Below, one piece after another: positions 11,621 to 22,930 of a DNA stretch of 64,000 nucleotides; the first letter of the stretch is position 1, and each line of letters begins with the position of its first letter. Below the pieces are notes generated by a model that searched no databases, was not told the origin of the DNA, and saw only the letters and a program-made list of their open reading frames with translations. The translations under genes were made by a program, and so were the position numbers. Source of the stretch: Talpa occidentalis (lineage: Eukaryota; Chordata; Mammalia; Eulipotyphla; Talpidae); contig NW_023604861.1 of NCBI RefSeq assembly GCF_014898055.3, positions 77,574,292 to 77,638,291 on the forward strand, given 5' to 3'.

Positions 11621-13124
11621 GTAGGAGATGAATCTAAAACCTACTGGGAATTCTAAAATCTCAAGGAGACTTAAGTAAAATACCGCTATGTGAAAATATT
11701 ATAGAACATCTTGTTTAGTATAACCCATTTTTATTTTTAAACAAGTTGCATACACATAAGATTTGGAGAAAAACAGCCACTTCTAAATTGTAGGATTACA
11801 ATTGATTGATATATTCTTTACACGTTTTAAAAAACATCTAGCATAAATATGTATTACCTGTTCAATCAAAAAAAAATTGAGGGGAGGAAAAATGTTTAAT
11901 GAGAGTTTATTCAATGACTTACAACCATCATACATTCATTATGTCTATCACAACAAAAACAATTTCTAAATAGGTAGATGGATAAGACTGCACGCAGACA
12001 ACACTGGCATAATCCTATTACACAGCAACAAGTACATGAAGTCAATCTTCTGGATTAAATGAGAACACACACTTTTTTCTTCTTTATGAAATAAAATTTG
12101 GATTTTCAGATGTGAATATTTTCAAGATAAAGTTGACTGACATTAACATGTTGACAACTTTCAAGATTCCACCATTTAGAAACATATACTAAGGGGGGAA
12201 AAAGTCAAAAGTAAAACAGCACAGACTGTATTAGTCATTTTTATCCAAACATCACCCACAAAATACAACTCTCATAATGTCAACTATAATATAAGTGAAC
12301 CTTGGTAAAAGCCTGCTATTTTATTTTACAAAGTTCAATGGAAATGAAATTTGTTCTCTTTTGTCTTGAAAACAAATTCACTTGAATGACAGGAATCATT
12401 TTACTTTACCTTTTTATAAATGCCATACTTAAAACAGGTTAAAACTAAGCTCACATATCAAATTTAAAACAAAATCACTAATTATTAAACTACACACTAT
12501 TTTTGGGGATATAGAATGATAAATAAAATTTGGGTTGTAGTAGTTGTGTCTGGCATCAACCTTTCTTCATTCACTTTAATTCCACAGAACACAATTCAAA
12601 ATTGACTATCAGACTGGAAAAAAGAGACGAGAATCTTTATGTAGTATGCTTCTTTTCTGTTGTTTAACTTTAATAGAGAACGTTTCCCTTTAAAAATTAA
12701 ATTTACAAAAATAAATAAACCTCAGCTATGGGCAGAAACAGCTTGCTGGTCAAAATAAACAGTCAAACAATAATTACCACGAATGTGAGAGGGCAAAAGC
12801 CTTTCCTCCAAATTTAAGGAAATAACGAAGCAGTTTTAAAAAAAACTTCCCATAATCAGTTCCTAAAACTGCTGGTTTTCCTTTGCTATTTAGAGAAAAT
12901 GGGTTAATTTTTTCTAAGTTCCATTTTAGTTGTTTAGAACAGTGTTCCAAAAATTCAAAGCTGGACTTCTGAAAATAAGGAAAACTTTGGTAGTGCTGAA
13001 GGAAGTAGTAAGTCATACAAGAGGACAAAAGAATAGTCTTGCAACATATATAACTAATATTTGATGGAAAACACACTAGGGAAGGGATGTAAATGTCCCT
13101 TATTTCTTTACCTTTCAAAGTCTT

Positions 13125-13325
13125 CATGGGTTTTAGAGCTAGAAAGACCTGCATTTGAATTCAAGTACCATGGCACACTAGCTATAAGATGTTTAGCCAA
13201 AGTATTCAATTATTAACCTTTACCACCTAATTAGGCTCCTTGTCAGGATGAGAAATAATGCCTCTAAAACAACTAGCAGTGTCTGGCACATTACAGGAGC
13301 ACACTAAGTGGCAATTACTATTTTT
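13125..13325 (+). repeat. MIR-type SINE
   Basis: TTAGAGCTAGAAAGACCTGC, TTTGAATTCAAGTACC and ACTAGCTATAAGATGTTTAG, then GTCTGGCACATTACAGGAGC follow the order of MIR. Confidence 0.6.
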
Positions 13326-13924
13326 CCTTCCCCCCACCCCCCGAACTAAGAGGTAGCTTACTGAGAATATTCAAGAGTTATGTACTAAAAGTTTGAAGCT
13401 ATTTATCCAAATCTTCTGTTCAGATGATGGGTGTCAAAGTACCACAGGAGCTCACCAGTATTATCTAAAGTAGAAGTTTAAAAGTAACCAGGTAATATTT
13501 ATAAAAATTATGGTTCCACTAGTCACAACTCCCAAAGTCAGGAACAAATAAAATAGTAACAAAGTCTGCAGCAAGTGTGTCCTCTCCAGCAATTCTTTGC
13601 TTTACTTACAAAAAAAGATATTCATGACTCCTAAGGTCATGATTTCTAAATATAAATATTCAAGAATAGTCATGAAGGTAGAAAAACTGAAAATGGAGAC
13701 AAGACAATAATTAACCGCAAGCCTAAAAAAGCTTTAAGGATCAGTCTAACAAAAGAGAAGGAAAACATCAAAGGCCTATTCAACATATCTTTAAAATCCT
13801 TCTCAATATTTTAAAAAAAGACCTCTCTGATTATGAATTTTAAAGGTAATTGACAACAAAAAAGGTTAGTGGCCTAATTAATTGATTTAAATTTTAAATT
13901 CCCAGAAATTAACCATGGTAGACT

Positions 13925-14110
13925 GGCAGCAGTATAGCTGGACTGATATCACAGGCTCCTGAGTTAAAAATTCTAATTCTGCTGCTTACTCTGAATGCTT
14001 TTAGGCAAGTCATTTAACTCTTCTTTGCCTGTCTCTTCTGTAAAGCTAGGACATTATTTCTTCAAAGAATCAAGAGAAATAGTGTACATAAATAAAATTT
14101 CTGGTTGGTG
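13925..14110 (+). repeat. MIR
   Basis: GCAGTATAGCTGGACTGATA, CTAATTCTGCTGCTTACTCT, TTAGGCAAGTCATTTAACTC and TGCCTGTCTCTTCTGTAAAG are a good ancient MIR copy in sense. Confidence 0.8.
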
Positions 14111-14592
14111 ATGGGAAGTCAAACTGTTAGCTGTTGACCCTACCACAAGGCTAGTATCCAGGGTTCTGGAGAACTTCCTGGGTGTTCTGTTCCTCTATAG
14201 CTAAATCAAACATAAGTAAACATTCTATTAATAACAGAAATCATAGGTTCCGCCTCCAAATCTTCTGCATTATTATGCCATCCTGTTCTTTAAAAGTAAC
14301 ACAAGATTTAATTTGTGCTGATACTGTTCTACTGATTATGCTTGTCTGAGCCTAAGTTATCTTAACTAATCGGTAAGCACCGGGAGCAAAGTTCATGTTT
14401 TATAATTAAAAAAAAAAAAAAAAACAAACCTTCAACTATTGGCTGTTTCCTTTACCAAGCTTTCTTTGAGGTGAAATTAACTGTATGTGTGTGTACATCA
14501 GTACATTCATTGGAACAGTGAAAAAACCTATAGTGAAAAAAAACGTTAGAGGACAGAAATAAATGTATGATGAAAACATTAAAATTGATGAC

Positions 14593-14857
14593 AGGGCCTC
14601 CCCTGGTGGCACAGCAGTTCAGCGCTGGGCTACAAAGCTGCCCACAGCCTCTGCAGCACCAGTTCGATCCCCGGCCGCCAGCTAGGGTCCCACATGGCTT
14701 GCAGACGGCTCCTGCCACACCCGCTGCTCCCCTCAGCAGTGTATTTCGTCACTCTGCCTGTTCTGTTCCCAGCTCTGGCTCGGGTGAATTCTCTCACCCT
14801 CCCGAGCTTCTGACTGTACCCAGTGCTTGTATAAATAAATAAATAAATCTTAAAAAA
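14593..14857 (+). mobile_element. tRNA-derived SINE, young type
   Basis: Sense copy, flanked by AAAATTGATGACA and AAAATTGAAGACA. The overlapping 88-91 codon frames are SINE-derived. Confidence 0.93.
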
Positions 14858-17011
14858 AAAATTGAAGACAAATCATTTACATATCTTAGCATCTTTAACT
14901 AGAACATATATGTCAAATAATATCTGCTTAGCATTGTACAGTTCACTCAGAACTGAGAAGTTACCAATCAGATTCTATAGATAAACTGGCTCAAAAAAGA
15001 ATGAACTGCTTGTATGAGGAAATGACAATATGAACTTAAACCCAGGGTTTACAACTTCAAATGCTATGTTCTTTTTATCACACCACATCCGTCAATGAGA
15101 TATTTTATATACTAAGATGATAAAAATGTCTTTATAAATAAAACCTATCAAAATGAATCAAACCATACATGAACTAGCACAAAGGACCAGACTAAATACA
15201 AAGACAAGCATGATTCACTGCTTACATTAAAGTGTGTTAGTAGTAAATAAGTAAGTCCAGCTTAAAAGGGCATGGTAAAAATACTTATTTTGGAGTTCAA
15301 ACTTTATTAACTTTTTAGTAAGTGAAGAATACAATTGTTCTTCATCAGGATAGGTGTTAAGACAGCAAACTGCAAATAAAGCACTAAATAATCATCCACA
15401 GTGTACATTTCACAAGTTGCTTCAAATGTCCTTTTATAAATCTGACTATTCAACCTTTTCTATAAATTCCACTTAATCCACTATGACTATATTAGACTTT
15501 GCTGGGTATTTATCTTAATGACATCCATATGGGTTTTAAGGTAGTAAAGACACCAAGGAGATGAGTTACTGTTCTTAATGTGAATGCTAATGTTCCATGA
15601 ACTCAGTGTACCTTTGTTTCAAGACTCTTGAAAACACTTAATATACTAAAAATGAGAAAGGAAAGTTAACCAATTAAAAAAAAAAAAAAGCACAGACTAA
15701 ATGACCAAAACAAATCTCACACTTTAAAACAAATTAGGATACCAAATTTAAAATTAAGCTGTCATTCTCATTCTCAGGTGCCCCCATTTTTAAAGAACAG
15801 TAATAAACATTCTCTTCTGTTTTCAATCCCCTACATCAGGTATTCTTAATTTCAGGTTCATAAACAGGCTCAGGGAGTGTGGACAGTTTGCAACTTTACG
15901 CAAAATATTATGAGTGTGTATATGCACACAGGGCACAAAGCCCCATGGGTTCATCAAATGCTCACAGCAGTACATGATCAGAAATGGATTAAGAATAACT
16001 GTTCTAAATCAAGTTTCTGAAAATATCTATAAGCAGAGTGGAAAGGAGAAAGAGTAATTCCACTTAAGTACAACTGTTATACAAAGGGAAGAGATTCAGA
16101 AAAGTTAAACCCATCAATGTTATTATGAAACTCCAATTATATAATTCACTCAACCTCATTTGTAAAACTCAATAGTGTGAGGTACAAATACGTAATAGTG
16201 CCCTGTATAAAGATCTTAGCCAAGTGGTACTCACAGAGGCTGTTATTTAAAAAATGATGCTTTCAAAGAGTGGTCGCTCTTTGTGAGCCAAAGCACACAG
16301 GGCACAGAGACAGACAACGTAACTTTGTCAGAATTAGAAATCTATAAGCACAGAAAGAGAAAACTTAATTGAAACCTACCATGACCACAGATTTCATAAA
16401 GCAGGTGTGTTCTGACATACAGAGTCACAAAAGCACCAAGGAAAACTTTATTTCCTACTTTTTCTGTACCCTATTTCTTCACATGCTCAAGCCAGCCAAA
16501 ATGCTAACAAACATTTGTTCACTGGCTCCTTCTAGTCTCAAGACTTTTTCCCCAAAGATCATTCCATCATTAACCTTTTATAACGTGAAATAGTCACAGG
16601 GAGGATCCAAAGAAAAGTCAAGACCTAAGTTTCCTTTGCTAAATTCCACTCCAGACATCAAAACAGCAACCTCAGGTCCCACCTTCTACTAGCCAACAGA
16701 GGAATAGTTTGACCACTTCCTTCTCCCTGTAAGAAAAGAAGTGGACATTTTGCCTACATCTCTTATTGAAAACTCCAAAACATCAGACAAAGAGTTTGGT
16801 AAAAGCTGATAAGCTACACATCTAAAGTATTTCATGCATGGCATCCACACCCATTTTCCAATTTTCTTCCTCTTAAAATACTCAAATTTCAGTTTTTGGT
16901 AAATCTTAAAAAAAAAAAAAAAAAAACTCAAAACTTTAAAGAGCATTTTATTTAACCACAACATTTTCATGTTTGGAAACAAGAATAGATGACATTAGCA
17001 AAAGCAGCCAA

Positions 17012-17196
17012 TTTTTTTTTTTTTTTTTTTTTGGCAGACTGAAGTACACTGCTGAGGGGAGCAGCGGGCGAGACAGGAGAGGTCTGCTGCGCCATGTGGG
17101 TTTCTCCTTGGCCCACCAGGGATCAAACTCCTGTTGCAGAGGCTGGGGACTGCTTCATAGTGTGGTGCTTAACCTCTTACGCCACCAGGGAGGCCC
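17012..17196 (-). mobile_element. SINE lacking its 3' third, with its own A-tail
   Basis: A T-run (17012-17032) passes straight into GGCAGACTGAAGTACACTGC, so the usual 3' part of the SINE is absent. The 5' end (CGCCACCAGGGAGGCCC) is complete. AAAAGCAGCCAAT before and AAAAGTAGCTATT after may be the target duplication. Confidence 0.85.
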
Positions 17197-17353
17197 AAAA
17201 GTAGCTATTCTTAACTACCAAAAATGAACCGCAAACAGTAAAACCACCATATATAAGTAGCCAAAAGTTGCCAAGGAGAGAAAAACACACAGCCAAAAGG
17301 ATTACTACTAGTAAGTGAAGGTAACAAGATGTTAGCACACAGGTAAATTATTC

Positions 17354-17358
<5 letters not shown>

Positions 17359-17390
<32 letters not shown>
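17359..17390 (+). repeat. Poly(A) run upstream of a SINE
   Basis: About thirty consecutive A residues directly precede a sense SINE, suggesting insertion into the A-tail of an earlier element or into an A-rich site. Confidence 0.9.
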
Positions 17391-17394
<4 letters not shown>

Positions 17395-17672
17395 CTCCCC
17401 GGTGGCGCAGCGGTTAAGCGCTGGGTTGCGAAGCTGCTCGCAGCCTCTGCAGTGCCAGTTCGATCCCCGGCTGCTCCCCGGCCACCGGAGGAGGGTCCCA
17501 CATGGCGCGCAGACCTCTTCCTGCCACCCGCTGCTCCCCTCAGCAGTGTACTTCGGTCCTTCTGCCTGCTCTGCTCCCCGCTCTGGCTCTGGTGAATTCT
17601 CTCACCCTCCCACGCTTCTGACTGTACCCAGTGCTTGTATAAATAAATAAATAAATAAATCTTTAAAACAAA
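17391..17672 (+). mobile_element. tRNA-derived SINE, youngest type
   Basis: Contains the extra GGCTGCTCCCCGGCCACCGG block and is nearly identical over its body to the copy at 42830. Confidence 0.95.
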
Positions 17673-18060
17673 AAAAACCTGAAACATCTAGGAAATAAAA
17701 TTACTCAGAAGGCAAAATTTTCCTTAAAGCCAACTAAATATTTAGCAAGAGAAAACTTGAACTTGAAGCTCCTCTTCCATCTTTGAGACACTTAAAACTT
17801 TAAATTTTATTTGATGAAGCAGTAATGAACTGCGAGTATTCTTCCATTTTAAACTTAATTAGGGTGAAATGAGGAAATTATAAATGTGAAATTTCAGATA
17901 TTTTAAATAATCCTAACAAGATCATTCATGTAAAACTCTTAATATGTATTTTGTAGAGATTCTAGATAGCAACTGGAAACAATTATCCAAAGGAGTGCAT
18001 ATGTGATTCTCCAGACATTAAGAAATCATATTCTAGGTAATGAAAACAACGGTTACTTTA

Positions 18061-18310
18061 TTTTTTAAAGATTTATTTATTTATGCATACAAGAGCTGGG
18101 GTGTAGGCCAGAAGTACAGGAGGGTGAGCAGATTCACCAGAGACAGAGTGGGGTACAGAACAGGCAGATCCACTGAAATACACAGCTGGGGGGAAGCAGG
18201 AGGAGCGCCATGTGGGTCACCTCCCTAGCCAGGGATCAAACTCGTGCTGCAGTAGCTGTGGATTGCTTCATAGTTCTGCTACTTAAGCCCTTAGCCACCA
18301 GGGAGGCCCC
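18061..18310 (-). mobile_element. tRNA-derived SINE
   Basis: Antisense copy. AAAACAACGGTTACTTTA (18043-18060) and AAAACAATGGTACTTT (18311 on) are its target duplication with small changes. Confidence 0.92.
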
Positions 18311-20399
18311 AAAACAATGGTACTTTCCTTCTTTAAACTTTCCTAATTTTTTCAAAACACTACCACCAACAACTCCAAGTCATCAACACAACCAACAATA
18401 AGACTACTCCCTTTTAGTTTTAGTTGATTTTTACTTCTTTTCTATCAAAAAATTCTAGTTAAAAATTATATGAAAGTAAGGCTATGGTTATTAAAGAAAT
18501 TACACCGTCAGACAGATAACAGAACTGATTCACTTACTTTTACTTTCAAATTCTTAAAAGGTTTTTTCAAAGCACAATACTGCCAAAAAAATAAAGTTAA
18601 AATATTCCTTGACTCTACCAGATCCAGACAGAAGAGCAAATTTTTGAAGACTGATTAAATCTTGAGTCAGGATTTCAATGGCTCACTACAGAGCCATTTT
18701 TTAAAAAACCTAAAAACAAAATAATTACTATAAATTCCTTCTGCATTAAATAACTACAGTTGATCCAAATAGACTAATACCGTTCTTCCTACTGGTTTTA
18801 ACTAGTATCTTCATGATAGGTACACAGGCTTCATTCTTAACACATTCCTTATAATTGAAACACCTAAAACCATTTTCACTAAAATTATTCATTATCATAA
18901 TTCATAACTACTAAAAAAATCCTTTAGAAGTTAAAGGATTATGAAAAATGTTTCAGGTATGAAAATAATGTTAAGTATTTAACCAGTGTGCTGAAATAAT
19001 CTCTGCCAGCCTTGCCACCTAATTCAGAAATCAAAATCTGTCTTCCAATCTCCAGAAAAGAAAACTCAGATCCTTTTCATTTCTTTTTTCCACAGTTCAG
19101 ATTCCACTTCCAGTTGCTTTTTGGTGTTTGTACTTAAAATTTAAATGAGTCAGCTATTACCTTTAATTTTACCATTATAATAACCCAGGGTAGTCACTTC
19201 TCTGAAACCAGCCAAAACCAAAAGTTTACAACTTAAAGATCAGAAAGTAAAAACCATTCAGTCATAAAGCTAACAACAGGTAATCGTATGTCAACCTAAA
19301 ACCAAATTTTTTCTTTGATCAAAAACCCATTTTCATTATCAGATTTTAAAAACCAACAAAGCAGATTTTAAAAAACCAGATTTTAAAAGTTTCCAAAAAG
19401 AATAATATAAATAGATGAATAAACAAGGAACACAAAGGTGCTCATGTAAACATTAGCTAGTAAACTGTTCTTTTATATTAGCATATAATGTGTATATAAT
19501 ACACACAGTCCCTGCAATGTAAGTGGCCACAAATGCTAGCTGTTAAAAACATGATGGAATCTTGAAAGGCACACAGCAATTAAAAGTTTTAATTTAAGAA
19601 AAATCAGAATTTTAAAGGGTTAGCAAAAATAAACTTCTATTAGGGTAATAAAACTAAGAATTTTTCCTCCCTTTCTCTACTTTCCAACTTTTCTCTAATT
19701 ACTTTTACAATGGTAACAAACTTCATTAAGACAGGAAAATGCTAGTGATAATACTAAAAATCTACTTTGCTGGTAGCTCTTATGACCTTCCCCATTAAAT
19801 CCATTATCCCCTCATACCTCAATTTTCACTAACACTTTTCCAAGTTTTCCTCAGCACCTACATTATTTTACTAGAAACAATCCAGAAAATGAATACAGTA
19901 GGCCAGGTGCCTGCATACTCGATGCCAGAAAAAAATGTAAAAATGATTTCTGGGTCTGATTTTGTTGAGGTCATTAATTTTCAGTCCTCAAAAGAAAGGT
20001 TTGGCTCTGTATTTACCTCAAGAATTACTATCCTTGACATTTATTAACCATCCTTCCTCTTTTCTCCCCTTTGAAAAATACTCTTCTGCTTCTCCAAATG
20101 TATTGCTAATAATTTCTTTACAAGATTCTTTTTCTATAGTCTTCCTTAACCCAACTATGCCAACCACAACCCTCCACTGACCTTTGAAGTCTGCTCCAAT
20201 TCATGCCACATCTGGAACTTGACATATCTACAATCTACTTTCTATTTTCCATTATAAATTCCTTGAGGGTAAGGATTACATTACTAAATCCTAGTACTAC
20301 CAGAACACCTTACATGATAGTGATGTAAACCAGCTAGAATGCTCTTATGTCTTACAAATTCTTCTACGTAACCTTAAACTTCACAACTATACCCTCTTA

Positions 20400-20500
20400 G
20401 GAACAATGATTCCACTTATACTATTTTACAGATGAAGAAACACATTCAGAGGCTAAATAATTTGTCATAGTCCTGCTCCATTTACAGTAATAAATATATG
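20400..20500 (+). repeat. MIR fragment
   Basis: TATTTTACAGATGAAGAAAC followed by AGAGGCTAAATAATTTGTCA matches the MIR core and 3' half. Confidence 0.6.
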
Positions 20501-21023
20501 TAGCAAATAGTAGTAACTCCCTGAACAGAAGGTTTACAAAGCTTCATAAAATGGCAAATCCATGTACCTTACCATTACCAGGAAAACCAATAACTTAGGG
20601 ATCTCATGTTCAACTCTGCCTTATGCAAAACCAACTTTGTCCTTGGATCCTTTGATAAACAAAAAAACCGGCCAAAATAGTAAATAAAACATTCTTAGAA
20701 CACTAACCTCTACTTCTTAAAGTATATAAAATTTTAGTAAAATAGTATGGCTTCTGATTAGTAAAAAGGGGACATTTCAGCATTAAGCCACAGTATTACA
20801 AAACTTGAGGTCAGAATGCATTTTGCAACAGCCATGTGACACACACATGAGAGTCAGCTAAACTGATGGGTGGACCTTTTAGGAGAAACATATAGCAGTA
20901 ATGGACCAAAGCAACAAATAAACTCAACTTTTAGAACAAATACTGATTTTTTCTTGAACAAATTCCCCCTTGTCTCCAAAGCATTCTGCCATTGAAGAGG
21001 GCTACCACTTAAATCTCCTCCAA

Positions 21024-21176
21024 TTATTCACTAACTGTAGGAGGATTTTCTTTAAGGTTCATTAAGAGCCCAATGAAGTCTTCCCAAGGAATGCGAACAC
21101 CAAACCCCAGGAAAGATGCCAGGTGTGCCACATCTGCTGTGGTGACTTCTTGAGTAAGCAAGAAAAAGAAATGCAT
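21024..21176 (-). other. Unassigned 50-codon reading frame with acceptor-like start
   Basis: From an ATG at 21176 the minus strand is open for 50 codons to TAA at 21024. The first part (MHFFFLLTQ) is encoded by a pyrimidine-rich tract ending in CAAG at 21152-21149, which looks like an intron 3' end. The part after it looks like ordinary soluble protein: EVTTADVAHLASFLGFGVRI, then PWEDFIGLLMNLKENPPTVS-E. I do not recognise the family. It could be a terminal exon of another minus-strand gene, an alternative exon in RAB1A intron 1, the relic of a processed pseudogene, or chance. Joining it to the RAB1A exon 1 donor would give an immediate stop (TA+A), so it is not a normal in-frame RAB1A exon. 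Confidence 0.35.
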
Positions 21177-22079
21177 TAACTTTTCATGACACGTCATGGA
21201 ACCTCATTCCCTATCTGCAAGCATTCAAGTAGGTAATGCAAAACCTACAGATCTTTCAAACGGCCCATTCGTTTCTTTGGACTTGACAGTAAAATCTTTC
21301 TTCATCTAGTAATATCAGAAAGATGCTTCTACGCTTAAGTTCTGTTTGCTCTCTTGACCTACACAAGACAAAACGACTTTAGTGTCCTCTAAAAACAAAT
21401 TCTCACATTCCCAGGTTTCTAAGATGCAATGAGTCCGGCTTGTTCTTAAGAACTCCAGGAAATAACTCAAAAAGAGAACTAACATTTTCAAAATGCATCT
21501 CACCATCTACTCATTCCCCTCAATCCCACGCAGTCCTGAAAAGCTTCCATATTATCTGCAACCTGGCGGGGAGGGTGGAAGAAGAGACAGCCAACAAGCT
21601 CAGGATTTACAAGTAAAGCTGGTTTCCACCCAGACGATTCTGACAGCTCCGCAGAGTGCGGGCGCAGGGTCTGAGGTGCCCTCTAGCAGAGATTTCCCAC
21701 CATACAGCTCCCCTTAAAAACAAGTCCTCCTTCAAAAGTCACTGCCTTCAAGGGAAGCTGCCCCTTTCCATCGCCCTACACCGACTCCCAATTGCCCCAG
21801 CCCCGTAAGATTGTTCCTCCGCACCCGCACCGCACTCAGGCCCTTCAACCTCACACGGTCCTGACCCCCGAGGCTCACCCCTGCGGCCCGACCCCTCCCC
21901 CCGGCCGCCCCTCCGCCGTCAGACAATGGGGTCCGACTCCCGGCCGCCAGCCTCCCCGGCCCCACCACCTTCACTTCACCGTGGCCGAAGCCCCCACCCC
22001 CGCTCCAGCCCTCCTCCCGCCTTCAAGCATTCCCAGGCTGGCCCAAGGACTCAGTCGACCGGCGCTCTCCTGCACTCAC

Positions 22080-22102
22080 TATTCGGGATTCATGCTGGAC
22101 AT
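22080..22102 (-). CDS. RAB1A: RAB1A exon 1, coding part
   Basis: Reading the minus strand from the ATG whose A is at 22102 gives M-S-S-M-N-P-E plus two bases (TA) of the next codon. A consensus donor GTGAGT follows at 22079-22074. [20 protein letters not shown] is the known N-terminus of RAB1A, the small GTPase that controls ER-to-Golgi vesicle traffic. The split TA codon is completed by the first T of exon 2 to give Tyr, exactly as in RAB1A. The reading frame is open upstream for about 56 codons in a GC-rich, Gly/Ser-rich stretch, but the annotated family start is this ATG and the upstream sequence looks like 5'UTR. Exons 3 onward (effector region, G3-G5 motifs and the C-terminal prenylation cysteines) lie beyond the left edge. 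Identification is very secure because exon 2 agrees. Confidence 0.95.
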
Positions 22103-22320
22103 GTCACTGCAGCTGCCGCCGCCGCCACCGCCGCCCTTGCTGCCGCAGCCGCCGCCCTGACTCTCCGCGCCACGGGTAATCGAGGGAGAGGAACGAGATA
22201 GGCTGTTCCGGGAGAGCAAACGTCTTTCCCCACTCGGTCCCCTTAGAACACAATCAGCAGCCGCCGCCACTCAGCTATCGCTTCCACCCAAAATGGCCGC
22301 CGGCGAACCAGGAAATAGGA
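22103..22320 (-). promoter_or_regulatory. RAB1A: RAB1A 5'UTR and core promoter
   Basis: This is the stretch immediately upstream of the RAB1A ATG on the minus strand. It is GC-rich, with a CCG/CTG-like run near the ATG (22110-22155) that encodes a Gly-rich shadow frame and is best read as 5'UTR. At 22290-22302 the plus strand reads AAAATGGCCGCC, a YY1-like ATGGC element of the kind common just around the start sites of TATA-less housekeeping genes. I see no TATA box. The exact transcription start cannot be fixed from sequence; 22250-22320 is the likely zone. Confidence 0.7.
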
Positions 22321-22404
22321 AAGTCTTCGACCGAGGGGCCTTTACACAGCCCAGAGGGCGGCCGCACCGCCTAGCATGCCGGGAAACAGAGTCCTGAGTG
22401 CGGA

Positions 22405-22424
22405 TGTAGGTGCTGGAGATCTAC
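22405..22424 (+). other. Candidate first exon end of a divergent transcript
   Basis: About 100 bp upstream of the RAB1A start zone the plus strand reads GGAGATCTACG followed by GTGAGTCG, a strong 5' splice-site consensus. The position inside the CpG island and the rightward direction fit a divergent non-coding transcript. No acceptor or coding continuation is identifiable from sequence alone, so this is only a candidate. Confidence 0.35.
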
Positions 22425-22671
22425 GGTGAGTCGCGGCCGCCAGGACTCAGATTCCCGCCAAGCCCCGCGCCTGTGGGGCATGCGTATTTGGGAGGCTGTC
22501 GCCCACCCCATTCCCCGCTCTCTCACCCCCGCCCCCGCTCCTCCCCGTCCCCCTCCCCGCTGACTCGCTGGCTAGGACTTCGCTCGGACTCCCCCTAGCG
22601 GATTGGTTAAGACTGAGCGGCCCTGGTGATGTCATCAGTGAGACGTGGCAGCCGGGCGAGTCAGCGTCCCA

Positions 22672-22718
22672 CGGGGGAGGGGGAGGGGAGGGGGAGGGGA
22701 AGGGGGAGGGGGAGGGGG
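22672..22718 (+). repeat. GGGGGA simple repeat, G-quadruplex prone
   Basis: An almost pure purine run of GGGGGA/GGGGA units sits in the upstream half of the CpG island. It has more than four G-runs separated by single A or GA loops, so it meets the usual sequence rule for a G-quadruplex. It is on the strand that is non-template for divergent, rightward transcription. Confidence 0.85.
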
Positions 22719-22930
22719 GAGAGGTGCGGAGGGCGGTGCCGGTCGCGGACGAAGGTTGGGAGTGGGGGTCAAGAGTTGGGCACCCGCAGCGGTGAGAGGG
22801 AGGGGTCTCGCAAGGGGTCGGCGTGGGTGCTGAGGCGGGGAGAGGACTGATGTGTGTCCTGCCTCCGGACCGTCTTTTGCTGGCCTGGCAGCTTGAGACT
22901 TGAGCTTGCCAGCTCATGCGAGGACGTCTG

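Larger units (their letters stand above)
5863..22079 (-). other. RAB1A: RAB1A intron 1
   Basis: This 16.2-kb intron is bounded by GTGAGT at 22079 and a pyrimidine tract-CAG at 5863. It is AT-rich and holds eleven SINE copies, a Tigger-type MITE, MIR pieces and one unassigned small reading frame near 21.1 kb. Long unique AT-rich stretches (for example 7.6-8.6, 11.5-13.1, 14.9-17.0 and 18.4-20.9 kb) show no exon, RNA gene or repeat I can name. Confidence 0.9.
21750..22930. promoter_or_regulatory. CpG island, probably bidirectional
   Basis: G+C and CpG density rise abruptly from the AT-rich intron at about 21.75 kb and fall again near 22.93 kb. Many GGGCGG/CCGCCC-type and CCGGAAG-like boxes are visible. 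At 22373-22391 the plus strand reads GCATGCCGGGAAACAGAGT, close to the ZNF143/THAP11 site (GCATGCTGGGAATTGTAGT by memory). An unmethylated housekeeping promoter fits the wide expression of RAB1A. The island extends some 600 bp upstream of the RAB1A start, which is typical of a promoter firing in both directions. Confidence 0.88.

Noticed and set aside
21792..22201. 122- and 91-codon plus-strand frames in the CpG island
   Set aside because: They run antisense through RAB1A exon 1 and have only GC-driven Pro/Ala-rich composition.
22079..22270. A longer RAB1A N-terminus from the upstream in-frame ATG
   Set aside because: The frame is open, but the known protein starts MSSMNPEY and the extension is a Gly/Ser-rich product of 5'UTR triplets. 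The extended ATG has no support from family knowledge.
22447..22917. 156-codon minus-strand frame upstream of RAB1A
   Set aside because: It is Pro/Ser-rich low-complexity translation of the CpG island and GGGGGA repeat; no domain, and it lies upstream of the RAB1A start zone.
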